Shown here: one piece after another, positions 13,116-18,935 of the stretch
Position numbering within the stretch: position 1 is the first letter of the stretch
Layout of the letters: each line of letters starts with the position of its first letter
Source: VRUE01 sp035260485
GTDB taxonomy: Bacteria > Actinomycetota > Thermoleophilia > Solirubrobacterales > 70-9
Assembly (NCBI GenBank): GCA_035260485.1
Contig: DATFVC010000075.1
Location: forward strand, 1 to 19,540
DNA length: 19,540 bases
Reading direction: 5' to 3'
Notes under the pieces: model-generated
Databases searched by the model: none
What the model saw: the letters and a program-made list of their open reading frames with translations, nothing else
What the model was told of the DNA's origin: nothing
Translations under genes and position numbers: made by a program

Positions 13116-14315
13116 CTAGCGGCGGGCGGGGGCTGCGGTGGCTAGGGTCGGCGGCGGTTCCGCCCGAGTGTCATCAATCGCCACCGCGACCAAGACGGCG
13201 CTCGACGCGATGACTGCGGCGAGGAGGCTCAGCGGGAGGAAGGCGATTCCCAGCACGACCAGACCAACGCAGGCGACGACCCGGACTCGCGGGACGCGAC
13301 CGGTCGCCCTGCGCATGAACCCGAGCTGGGCGAGCAAGAAGATCGCCGGGCCGCCGAAGATGAGCACGGCGGCATTGACCGTATTCGGGTCGTCTGGGCT
13401 GGCGATCGCCAGCTCGTCGCCGACCGCGATCGCGATGATGCCGATGACCATCACGATCAGGGTGTAATTCCCGAGTCCGACTATTCGTGAAGCGTCGGGG
13501 GCGCCCTCCACCGCGTTGATGCCGATTTCCTCGGCGCGATGGAAGTAGCACCACCACAGTGCAACGACGCCGGCGAAGGCTACGGCCAGGACGAGGAGGC
13601 GGTCGGCCTGGACCGGCTGGTCGGCGAAAGCATTGCCGAGAGTCAGGACCGTCTCCCCGAGCGCGATCAGGAAAAACAGCCGGAAGCGCTCGAGCAGGTG
13701 CTCGGCGTAGATCTGGCTGTCGGAGCTAAAGGGGCTTTTCCGGCCGGGTAATGGGTGGCCTGCGATCACGCCGCCATAGGTGATCAGCGTGGCGACGGCC
13801 CAGAGCACGAGGCGGGCGTCACCGTCAACGGCGATCCCCGCGATCCAGATCGGCGCCGTTCCGATCTCCCAGACCAGTGCGTTGACGAAGTGCATGTAGA
13901 GCCTGTGGCCGCGAAAGCTCGCCACGGCGAATGCCGTCCGCCCGATCTGAATCGAGAGGTAGCCGATGACGAACAGGCCGGCGCGATCGCCAAATGCCTC
14001 CGACACCGACGTGGACATGAGCAGGCTGGCGAACATCAGGCCGAGCAGCAGCAAGCGAACGGGCTGGCGGTCGCCGTCGAGCCAGTTCGAGGTCCAAACG
14101 GTCATGAACCACGCGTACATGACGGCGAGAGTGAGGACCAGCGTCTGCGCCATGCCTCGAGCATCGACGTGCTCGAGCAGATTGCGCGCGAGCTGGCTGA
14201 CCGTGAACACGTAAACGAGGTCGAAGAACAGCTCCAGCGGCGTGACCGCCCGCGCGACTTCGCGAGGGCGCACGACCGACGACGTGCGAGGGCGATCGTC
14301 GGCGGGCGCCGTCAT
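13116..14315 (-). CDS. Low-temperature-requirement A (LtrA) family membrane protein
   Basis: A 399-aa integral membrane protein with about 11-12 predicted helices and hydrophilic ends. The family hallmark TPLELFFDLVYVFTVSQLARNLLEH is at residues 25-49 in slightly spread form (positions around PLELFFDLV), and the second signature ERFRLFFLIALGETVL lies mid-protein. LtrA was named for a Listeria mutant defective in growth at low temperature; its biochemical role is not established. An ATG at 14315 follows a GTG in the same frame, and the ATG is preferred. Its start is only 7 bp from a tRNA-Gly 3'-half fragment on the same strand, so its promoter region may have been altered by insertion. tRNA-Cys follows directly. 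Confidence 0.9.
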   Translation of the reverse strand: MTAPADDRPRTSSVVRPREVARAVTPLELFFDLVYVFTVSQLARNLLEHVDARGMAQTLVLTLAVMYAWFMTVWTSNWLDGDRQPVRLLLLGLMFASLLMSTSVSEAFGDRAGLFVIGYLSIQIGRTAFAVASFRGHRLYMHFVNALVWEIGTAPIWIAGIAVDGDARLVLWAVATLITYGGVIAGHPLPGRKSPFSSDSQIYAEHLLERFRLFFLIALGETVLTLGNAFADQPVQADRLLVLAVAFAGVVALWWCYFHRAEEIGINAVEGAPDASRIVGLGNYTLIVMVIGIIAIAVGDELAIASPDDPNTVNAAVLIFGGPAIFLLAQLGFMRRATGRVPRVRVVACVGLVVLGIAFLPLSLLAAVIASSAVLVAVAIDDTRAEPPPTLATAAPARR

Positions 14316-14322
14316 CACGGAA

Positions 14323-14364
14323 AGCGGCTGATGGGATTCGAACCCACGACCTTCTGCATGGCAA
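14323..14364 (-). pseudogene. 3' half of tRNA-Gly(GCC), copy 1 (attachment-site-like remnant)
   Basis: The minus strand reads from the anticodon loop TTGCCAT through the 3' anticodon stem GCAGA, variable loop AGGTC, T-arm with loop TTCGAAT, acceptor strand CAGCCGC and discriminator T. The D-arm and 5' anticodon stem are missing. A GCGGCTG, able to pair as the 5' acceptor strand, occurs 14 bases further upstream (14378-14384), so an internally deleted tRNA is an alternative reading. A second copy in the same orientation is at 17706-17748. The block from anticodon loop to 3' end is what tyrosine integrases typically use as attachment core. Confidence 0.75.
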
Positions 14365-14523
14365 ACGACCCGCCTCGCAGCCGCCGGGGCATTCTAGAGC
14401 CAAAAACCCGATTCTGCTCTGTCGAGAAATAGGGCTGCTCAGGCACAGTTCGGCTCGATTTGAGCAGCGAGATCGCTCCGCTGCCCAATCGAGTCAAGCA
14501 GGCGGCAGCTCGCGGAAAACGTC

Positions 14524-14718
14524 TTAGTCAAGGAGTCGCCCCGGCTTCACCTCGACTGCCTCGGCGAGCCGTTCCAGCGTCGAGACTTGGGGATCGCGTT
14601 TCCCCGCCTCGATCCGGCTGACCTCCGTGGCGTGGACCCCGCTGCGCTGCGCGACCTGTTCCTGCGTCAACCCAAGCCGTTCGCGCGCCTCGCGCAGGTT
14701 GGTGCCGAGAGCGCCCAT
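14524..14718 (-). CDS. Small XRE-family helix-turn-helix regulator
   Basis: A 64-aa Cro/CI-type DNA-binding protein that is almost entirely the five-helix HTH_3 domain: LREARERLGLTQEQVAQRSG, then VHATEVSRIEAGKRDPQ, then LERLAEAVEVKPGRLLD. The ATG at 14718 is chosen because AGAGG lies eight bases upstream; the open frame extends 16 codons further to a GTG with no ribosome-binding site. It lies inside the segment bounded by the two tRNA-Gly fragments, transcribed away from tRNA-Arg. Proteins of this type control prophage, plasmid-maintenance and defence modules, but no partner toxin or phage gene is adjacent. A palindromic AAGTACTT at 14767-14774, just before the longer frame's start, may be an operator. 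Confidence 0.85.
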   Translation of the reverse strand: MGALGTNLREARERLGLTQEQVAQRSGVHATEVSRIEAGKRDPQVSTLERLAEAVEVKPGRLLD

Positions 14719-14766
14719 GCCGCAATCCTCTGTCCTGTGGGCCGGAACCTCCATAGGAAATTTCAC

Positions 14767-14774
14767 AAGTACTT
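14767..14774. promoter_or_regulatory. Possible operator palindrome upstream of the XRE gene
   Basis: AAGTACTT is a perfect 8-bp palindrome about 50 bp before the likely start of the XRE regulator, in the gap shared with tRNA-Arg. Such regulators usually bind short palindromes beside their own promoter. A single 8-mer is weak evidence. Confidence 0.2.
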
Positions 14775-14847
14775 ACGTAGACTCCTGCTCCTATGCCGCC
14801 CGCTCCGACGACGCAACGGGGCCGATCCCGGCCCCAACGTAGCGGGC

Positions 14848-14876
14848 TTGACACAAGAGCAGACTGGTGATGTGAC
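14848..14876 (+). promoter_or_regulatory. Promoter of tRNA-Arg
   Basis: A perfect TTGACA -35 box at 14848-14853 is followed after 17 bp by TGTGAC at 14871-14876, a poor -10 match at the right distance. Transcription would begin near 14883, a few bases before the tRNA 5' end at 14891. Confidence 0.5.
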
Positions 14877-14890
14877 GATCCACGAGCTCT

Positions 14891-14964
14891 GCCCCGGTAG
14901 CTCAGCTGGAGAGAGCGGCCGCCTCCTAAGCGACAGGCCGCCGGTTCGAATCCGGCCCGGGGCA
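14891..14964 (+). tRNA. tRNA-Arg(CCT)
   Basis: A complete 74-nt cloverleaf on the plus strand: acceptor GCCCCGG/CCGGGGC, D-arm GCTC...GAGC, anticodon loop CTCCTAA with anticodon CCT, T-arm GCCGG-TTCGAAT-CCGGC, discriminator A. CCA is not encoded. The anticodon stem GCCGC/GCGAC has one C-A mismatch at positions 28-42, unusual for this otherwise regular tRNA. A further tRNA 3'-half fragment begins ten bases after its end. Confidence 0.95.
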
Positions 14965-14974
14965 CTTGCCGAAG

Positions 14975-15016
14975 CTGTTACGCCGAAGGTCGCGGGTTCG
15001 AGTCCCGTCGCTCCCA
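14975..15016 (+). pseudogene. 3' half of an Asn/Asp-type tRNA (attachment-site-like remnant)
   Basis: The plus strand contains anticodon loop CTGTTAC, 3' anticodon stem GCCGA, variable loop AGGTC, T-arm GCGGG-TTCGAGT-CCCGT, acceptor 3' strand CGCTCCC and discriminator A. Nothing before it supplies a 5' half; the preceding bases are the end of tRNA-Arg. The loop carries GTT (Asn), although CTGT-C-AC with GTC (Asp) is the more usual form of this loop, so it may be a mutated Asp fragment. It has the same break point, at the anticodon loop, as the two tRNA-Gly fragments. Confidence 0.7.
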
Positions 15017-15050
15017 TGACGAAGTTGCTTGCTCGGCAATCGGGCGAGCA

Positions 15051-15074
15051 CTGCCTCAAGGCAGAACTCCTTTT
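15051..15074 (+). terminator. Weak terminator-like hairpin after tRNA-Arg
   Basis: CTGCC-TCAA-GGCAG forms a 5-bp stem with a tetraloop, followed six bases later by CTTTT. It is the only hairpin with a T-run downstream of tRNA-Arg before the next gene. The short stem and the gap make it weak. Confidence 0.3.
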
Positions 15075-15110
15075 CCGATTTCCCAGCTTGACCGCCTGGC
15101 TGCGGGCGGC

Positions 15111-15638
15111 TTGAATGTTGTCGTGACTCTTCAGGACGAGTGGAACGTGCGAGCAAACGCTCTTGATGTCTTGATTGAGCAGGAGCGGCAACTAATCGCC
15201 TACTACGAGGCTCGGAGTGCCCGCGCGGAGGCCACCGCGGCCGCTGCAGTAACCGCTGTGTTCGCGTTGGCCGCCCTGACGGCAACCCCGGCAACGAGCA
15301 GTAACAACGCGTTTGCTTGGATCATCGTTGTCCTTCTGGCTTTTGCATGCGTGTTTGCTCTGGTCGCGCGTACGGTCGCCGGCCTAAAGCGCAGCCGCGA
15401 TTCATGGTTTTCGTCCGGCTCGGATAAGTTCGACACAGCCCTAGAGAAGTTACGGGAGTGCCACGGCGCGGACCCGGAGCCTGTCGATGCGAGACAGCGC
15501 ACGCTGACGGTGTGCGCTGCGCGCGCCACGGATGCCCGCGAAACCGCAAAGTCCAGGGATCGTGCGGCAACTGTCGCCTCCGCCGCACTCGCTCTCGCGC
15601 TCGTCGGCATCCTCGTCCTGCGGTTGCTCACCGCATGA
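15111..15638 (+). CDS. Small membrane protein with three predicted helices, unrecognised
   Basis: A frame of 175 codons beginning at TTG 15111; a GTG at 15123 is an equally possible start, and neither has a Shine-Dalgarno. An N-terminal amphipathic helix (ALDVLIEQERQLIAYYEAR) leads into a paired hydrophobic hairpin at about residues 43-62 and 67-90 (FAWIIVVLLAFACVFALVA). A charged cytoplasmic-type stretch of about 60 residues (LEKLRECHGADPEP ... DARETAKSRDRA) and a last membrane helix (ALALALVGILVLRLL) follow. This '2TM - soluble helix - 1TM' plan is similar in outline to small effector membrane proteins of nucleotide-signalling defence systems (SLATT, Pycsar TM type), but no diagnostic motif is seen and the comparison is only structural. 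It lies between tRNA fragments in the accessory segment. Confidence 0.7.
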   Translation: MNVVVTLQDEWNVRANALDVLIEQERQLIAYYEARSARAEATAAAAVTAVFALAALTATPATSSNNAFAWIIVVLLAFACVFALVARTVAGLKRSRDSWFSSGSDKFDTALEKLRECHGADPEPVDARQRTLTVCAARATDARETAKSRDRAATVASAALALALVGILVLRLLTA

Positions 15639-15681
15639 CCGCGGTTCCCTGTCGCGCGAAACGGAAGTGCAGCCCCATCAC

Positions 15682-15810
15682 CTAAAGCTGACGCACCTTC
15701 CGTAACCACTGGTTCGTCTCGACGTCCTCGGGACTTCCTTCTGCCCCGGCGAGAATCAGCCGGCTTCGCCGTGCAGGCGCTGGAGCACTTCCATCAGGTT
15801 GGGGAGGCAT
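15682..15810 (-). CDS. Doubtful small open reading frame
   Basis: A 42-codon frame starting MPPQPDGSAPAPARRSRLIL and ending with an amphipathic stretch (EDVETNQWLRKVRQL). It is open upstream for 34 more codons, but those run through the hairpin repeat and read as non-protein. There is no good ribosome-binding site and no recognised family. It is recorded because nothing else fills this gap. It may be the tail of a decayed gene. Confidence 0.2.
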   Translation of the reverse strand: MPPQPDGSAPAPARRSRLILAGAEGSPEDVETNQWLRKVRQL

Positions 15811-15891
15811 AGTCAGCTCGAAGCTATTTCCAGGGCTTTCGTAATTGGGGAGGCCGCGCAAACTCCACGTCAATATGCACAGATAGGTGCG

Positions 15892-15955
15892 GATATGCAG
15901 CGAGTCGGGCACTTCCCGTCAGAAGTGCCCGAAATCACCGAGCTTGGTTTGATCG
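15892..15955 (+). repeat. Hairpin repeat element, copy A
   Basis: The order is GATATGCAG, six bases, a perfect 11-bp stem (TCGGGCACTTC / GAAGTGCCCGA) around a six-base loop, about 14 bases, then GGTTTGATCG. The same order with the same outer words is found at 17852-17914, and a bare related hairpin is at 18280-18303. No T-run follows, so it is not an ordinary terminator. Confidence 0.75.
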
Positions 15956-15960
15956 ACGGC

Positions 15961-16148
15961 TTAGACGTCGAGCGCAGCGCCAACCTTGCCGGCGAAGCTC
16001 TTTGCCCCAGCGCGCTCGACCGCGGCCCGCAACTCCTCGATAGACCGTCCCCTGCGACCGCTTGACGTCCAAGGAGGGGCCCGAATCAACGATGGCTGCC
16101 CGGCCCCCGCCAAGCCAATGAATACTGGGCGTCCGTCGGGGTGCTTCG
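15961..16148 (-). pseudogene. Possible gene fragment, start missing
   Basis: One minus-strand frame through this stretch is free of stops and reads like the end of a folded protein: DPQVAKHPDGRPVFIGLAG, then a Pro/Ser/Arg-rich stretch, then RSIEELRAAVERAGAKSFAG, a well-formed amphipathic helix pattern, and KVGAALDV before TAA. It has no start codon or ribosome-binding site and runs out of the 3' end of the secreted-protein gene in another frame. I do not recognise the family. It could be a remnant cut by insertion, or chance. Confidence 0.25.
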
Positions 16149-17666
16149 CTACTTGAGGATCGTGTTCGACGTGCCGACGTCGGTCGTTTCCGACCCTCCG
16201 CTCTGGGTGAAGCGCACGTCATACGCGAGGGGGACTCCGGACGGCTCGCCGTTGAGGACTGTCCAGAACCGGTCGACGGTGGTAGATGAAGACAGCGAAC
16301 CGAGTGAATTGAAATTGAAGGTATGAGGCGCTTCGCCGTTCAAGGACCGTCCGATCTCGAAGCCGAACTTGTATCCGCTGGCTTCCCCCGGAGTGAGGAC
16401 GGAGCACCCGCAATCGTAGTTCCAGACTAGAAGGACCCCGCCCCCGCTTGCGACCGAGGCGCATACGACACTCGCACAAGTGGGTTCGATGAAGTCGATC
16501 GTAAGAGTGCGAACGCCTGAATTCCCGTGGTCGTCCCTTACGCGCGCGAGGAATTCGCGCTTGCCCAGGCTATAGACGAATTGCTCTTTGCCGATTGCGG
16601 GCTCGAAGTCGTATTTGTCGATCTGTTCGCCCCCACTCAGCGCTCCTGATTTGGCATCCAGCTGGATGTCGGACACGGAATGCTCGCCGTTCGGCCCGTA
16701 GATCTGCCAGGTGAATGGTCCCTCGCTCGGCCCGCTTGCGGATAGCTGGGCATCGTAGGGAACTCCGGGAACATGAGATGGAAGCTCGGTGGGGGAGATT
16801 TCCAGGTCGTTCCTTGGATCTATGTCGAGGATTGCCGTGGCCGTGTACAGCTTGTGGATCGAGGGCTGTTCGTAGCTCGTGTGCACGGTCCACGCCCCCG
16901 GCCAGATCGAGCTGCACGTGCCGGCGCGGGTGTCGCATGAGCCCTCGCATTCGCGCCCCCAGGGTTCGGTTTGACACCCCTTGTTCGCATAGATTTCGGT
17001 CGGGTCCTCGGAGGCGGCCGGCGTCATGGACATGAGCGCTTCGTCCGTGACGTCCCTGTGAGTGCCGTCAGCGGCTACGAGGGTCACGGTGTAATGCTGG
17101 GGAACGCCGGCCTCGGTGGTCGCCTTTTTCGGCGAGAGGACCAAGCGCGCCCGCCCTCGGCCGGCCCCACCAGAGCCACCGGGTAGGTGCCATGGCCCGG
17201 CCTTGAACTCATTCCCGGTCCAGTGCCACAGCCGCCATTTCCTGCCCAAGTACCGACATCCCTCCTGACTCGGGTGGTTCACGTAAGTCGTTTCCTCGAT
17301 TCGCCGACCGCGCTTGGCGATGCCGGTGAGCTCGCCCTTGTAGTGCCAGATCGGCAGCCAGCGGCCACCTGTAAGTCGAAACACGCGCCAGCCTCGACCT
17401 AGATTGCAGCGCCCGGCCGCAAGGGCGATGGCCATCGTTTGCCTGTGGCGCCCCGCGAATTCCCCGCAGAGGACGGTCATCGCCTTTGGTTGCCGGTGAG
17501 CGCCGCGCTTGGAACCGGCCGCGAGAATGGCGTTGGCGGTCTCTGTGCCGCACCGCCGGCCGGCCTGCTGACCGCCGTCGGCACGGGCGAGCGCGATCGT
17601 CGGCGTAAGACATAGCGCGAGAGCGACCGCAAAGAGAGGAACGGGTAGAACGCGCCGGAATCCCAT
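16149..17666 (-). CDS. Secreted protein with an Ig-like (He_PIG-type) domain
   Basis: A 505-aa exported protein of unknown function. Residues 1-29 form a Sec signal peptide (basic MGFRR, hydrophobic PLFAVALALCLTPTIALA, cleavage after ALA). The N-terminal 130 residues are Trp/Gly/Arg-rich with spaced Cys (GRCNLGRGWRVFRL, WHYKGELTGIA, GCRYLGRKWRLWHW). A middle part has several Cys (GCQTEPWGRECEGSCDTRAGTC). A putative Ig-like domain follows (LPSHVPGVPYDAQLSASG ... FTWQIYGPNG ... DAKSGALSGG), a pattern seen in bacterial surface proteins. The C-terminal 120 residues have more Cys and a fibronectin-like FWTVLNG...YDVRFTQSGG. The ATG at 17666 has a GGGGGAG ribosome-binding site nine bases upstream; the open frame goes on to 17831 only through the tRNA-Gly fragment. 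It is less GC-rich than its neighbours by eye. Confidence 0.8.
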   Translation of the reverse strand: MGFRRVLPVPLFAVALALCLTPTIALARADGGQQAGRRCGTETANAILAAGSKRGAHRQPKAMTVLCGEFAGRHRQTMAIALAAGRCNLGRGWRVFRLTGGRWLPIWHYKGELTGIAKRGRRIEETTYVNHPSQEGCRYLGRKWRLWHWTGNEFKAGPWHLPGGSGGAGRGRARLVLSPKKATTEAGVPQHYTVTLVAADGTHRDVTDEALMSMTPAASEDPTEIYANKGCQTEPWGRECEGSCDTRAGTCSSIWPGAWTVHTSYEQPSIHKLYTATAILDIDPRNDLEISPTELPSHVPGVPYDAQLSASGPSEGPFTWQIYGPNGEHSVSDIQLDAKSGALSGGEQIDKYDFEPAIGKEQFVYSLGKREFLARVRDDHGNSGVRTLTIDFIEPTCASVVCASVASGGGVLLVWNYDCGCSVLTPGEASGYKFGFEIGRSLNGEAPHTFNFNSLGSLSSSTTVDRFWTVLNGEPSGVPLAYDVRFTQSGGSETTDVGTSNTILK

Positions 17667-17705
17667 GACAGTGGTCTCTCCCCCCATTAACAAAGTTCGA
17701 TGCGA

Positions 17706-17748
17706 AGCGGCTGAAGGGATTCGAACCCCTCGACCTTCTGCATGGCAA
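17706..17748 (-). pseudogene. 3' half of tRNA-Gly(GCC), copy 2 (attachment-site-like remnant)
   Basis: The minus strand reads TTGCCATGCAGAAGGTC, then a T-arm with loop TTCGAAT, acceptor CAGCCGC and discriminator T. It differs from the copy at 14323-14364 by one extra base in the variable loop and compensating T-stem changes. The 5' half is absent; the bases before it instead create an inverted repeat GACCTTC ... GAAGGTC across the anticodon-loop end. It sits 40 bp before the start of the secreted-protein gene on the same strand. Confidence 0.75.
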
Positions 17749-17851
17749 TTAGGAAGGTCTCCGAGAACCGTGCGCCGCGAAAGTAGCAGCTTGCAGGGGT
17801 TCGTAACGGTGCGGCGGGCGGCCGCGATCACAAATACGTGGGGAATGCGCC

Positions 17852-17914
17852 GATATGCAGCTATTTGGGAACTTCGGCGCAGAAGTGCCCGAATCCGAGG
17901 TGGCGGTTTGATCG
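17852..17914 (+). repeat. Hairpin repeat element, copy B
   Basis: It has the same plan as copy A: GATATGCAG, then a stem ATTTGGGAACTTC / GAAGTGCCCGAAT with one mismatch and one G-U, a six-base loop, and GGTTTGATCG at the far end. It lies about 100 bp from tRNA-Gly fragment 2 and 64 bp upstream of the small ferredoxin-fold-like gene. Confidence 0.75.
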
Positions 17915-17977
17915 GCCCAGGGGCCGGGGAAACCGATTATGGTCGATGTCCCACGACAAATCGAGGAGGATGCCGTC

Positions 17978-18265
17978 ATGTATGTGCGTACCGTCAGGTT
18001 CACCGACGTATCTGCCGAGCGAATGCAAGAGCTTCTTGCCCGCATCGAGGAGTCCGACGGGCCACCCCCCGGCGTGCCCGCCACGGGTCTTAAGATCTTG
18101 TTCGATGGCGCACAGGGAACGGCGGTGGTTCTTCAGTACTTCGAGAGCGCGGAGGATATGGAAGCCGGAGGCCAAGCGTTCAGCGCGATGGATCCGTCGG
18201 AGACGCCCGGCACGCGCGCATCGGTAGACATGTGCGAGGTGAAGCTCGAGCGAACGCTCACCTGA
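17978..18265 (+). CDS. Small hypothetical protein, possibly a dimeric alpha+beta barrel fold
   Basis: 95 aa starting at ATG 17978, which has a near-perfect AGGAGG ribosome-binding site eight bases upstream; the longer frame from 17939 has none. The sequence alternates strand-helix-strand: MYVRTVRFTDV, a helix AERMQELLARIEES, a Pro-rich turn, TGLKILFDGAQGTAVVLQYF, a helix SAEDMEAGGQAFSAMD, and SVDMCEVKLERTL. This pattern and size suit an antibiotic-biosynthesis-monooxygenase or EthD-like ferredoxin fold, but no catalytic residue can be named. Hairpin elements stand on both sides (17863-17894 and 18280-18303). Confidence 0.8.
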   Translation: MYVRTVRFTDVSAERMQELLARIEESDGPPPGVPATGLKILFDGAQGTAVVLQYFESAEDMEAGGQAFSAMDPSETPGTRASVDMCEVKLERTLT

Positions 18266-18279
18266 ATCGTTCGCGGCTC

Positions 18280-18303
18280 GGGCGCTTCCCCAGGGAAGTG
18301 CCC
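18280..18303 (+). repeat. Hairpin related to elements A and B (copy C)
   Basis: GGGCGCTTCCC and GGGAAGTGCCC pair over 11 positions with one G-U and a very short loop, 15 bp after the stop of the small gene. The GGGC-CTTC / GAAGTGCCC core is shared with A and B, but the outer words GATATGCAG and GGTTTGATCG are absent. There is no T-run. It could serve as a terminator for the gene before it. Confidence 0.5.
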
Positions 18304-18391
18304 AATTACGACGACTAGCCCCCCCATGCGTGCGCCGACCGCAACAATTAGCTTTCGCATTTTCGCTAGTGGGGCAAGTCCCGTCGCACGC

Positions 18392-18931
18392 TCAGCGGTT
18401 CAGCAGCTGGCCAGTCAGCTCTGCTGCGCTGACCCCGATGAACGCACCAGCGAGCACGTCCGCGGGATAGTGGACACCAGTATGGACTCGGGAGTAACCG
18501 ACCAGCGTCGCCAGCGCCCGCAGCGGCACCGAGAGCATCGGCTGGACGTTGGCGGCGCCAGTGGCGAAGGCGAAGGCGGAGGCGGCATGGCCGGAGGGAA
18601 AGGCACTCGAGCGCGGCATTTGGACGTGGCGGCTCGCGAGCTCCTCGGCCTCCTTCCTCGCGGGGCGCCGCCGGGCGCTCAGCGGCTTGGCGACAAGGTT
18701 GGCGAAGCCTGAGGCGATGCCGAGCGAGACGAGACCCTTCCGAGCCGCAAACCGGCCGCTGGGCCCGCCGAGGAGGGCCATCGCGGCCGCGATGGCGAAC
18801 CAGAGCTTGCTCTGGTCGGCGGCACGGGAGAGACCGCGCATGGCGACGTTCAGTGAGGGGGTATCGCTGGCAGCGATCGCTCCGTAGACGGCGGTATCGA
18901 CCGCCTTCGCCTCGCTGAGCCACTCGGGCAT
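18392..18931 (-). CDS. PAP2-family membrane phosphatase
   Basis: A 179-aa phosphatidic-acid phosphatase type 2/acid-phosphatase-fold protein that removes phosphate from lipid phosphates (phosphatidate, diacylglycerol pyrophosphate or undecaprenyl pyrophosphate) at the membrane. All three active-site motifs are intact: K82-x6-R89-P90 (KPLSARRRP), PSGH at 112-115 and S147-R148-x5-H154-x3-D158 (SRVHTGVHYPAD). Four to five hydrophobic helices surround them. The start is four bases after the stop of the amphi-Trp gene, and a lipid-kinase gene precedes that, so the unit pairs a kinase and a phosphatase acting on similar lipids. The substrate remains open. Confidence 0.93.
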   Translation of the reverse strand: MPEWLSEAKAVDTAVYGAIAASDTPSLNVAMRGLSRAADQSKLWFAIAAAMALLGGPSGRFAARKGLVSLGIASGFANLVAKPLSARRRPARKEAEELASRHVQMPRSSAFPSGHAASAFAFATGAANVQPMLSVPLRALATLVGYSRVHTGVHYPADVLAGAFIGVSAAELTGQLLNR

Positions 18932-18935
18932 CGGC

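Larger units (their letters stand above)
15639..16148. other. 510-bp stretch without a confident gene
   Basis: It lies between two convergent genes. It holds the hairpin element at 15892-15955, a doubtful minus-strand frame at 15682-15810 and, further right on the minus strand, a protein-like but start-less fragment ending at a TAA at 15961-15963. No RNA gene or terminator with a T-run is seen. Confidence 0.5.

Noticed and set aside
11485..13119. 544-codon plus-strand frame opposite zwf
   Set aside because: Antisense shadow of glucose-6-phosphate dehydrogenase; it also runs into tRNA-Cys.
13755..14432. Long plus-strand frame containing MGFEPTTFC, opposite the LtrA gene
   Set aside because: It is the antisense of ltrA plus the antisense of the tRNA-Gly 3' half. 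Peptides of this type in databases come from translating tRNA sequence.
14818..14835. GGGGCC...GGCCCC hairpin before tRNA-Arg
   Set aside because: A short 6-bp stem without a T-run, expected often by chance in DNA of this GC content.
14763..15191. Minus-strand frame with GATGLEPATFGVT and GRIRTGGLSLRRRP
   Set aside because: Antisense translation of the Asn/Asp tRNA fragment and the intact tRNA-Arg; it is not a protein.
15892..15955. CRISPR-like or terminator interpretation of the hairpin elements
   Set aside because: Only isolated copies about 2 kb apart with no regular spacers, and no T-run after the stems.
17667..17831. 55-codon N-terminal extension of the secreted protein
   Set aside because: It would translate the tRNA-Gly fragment; the signal peptide and ribosome-binding site mark the start at 17666.
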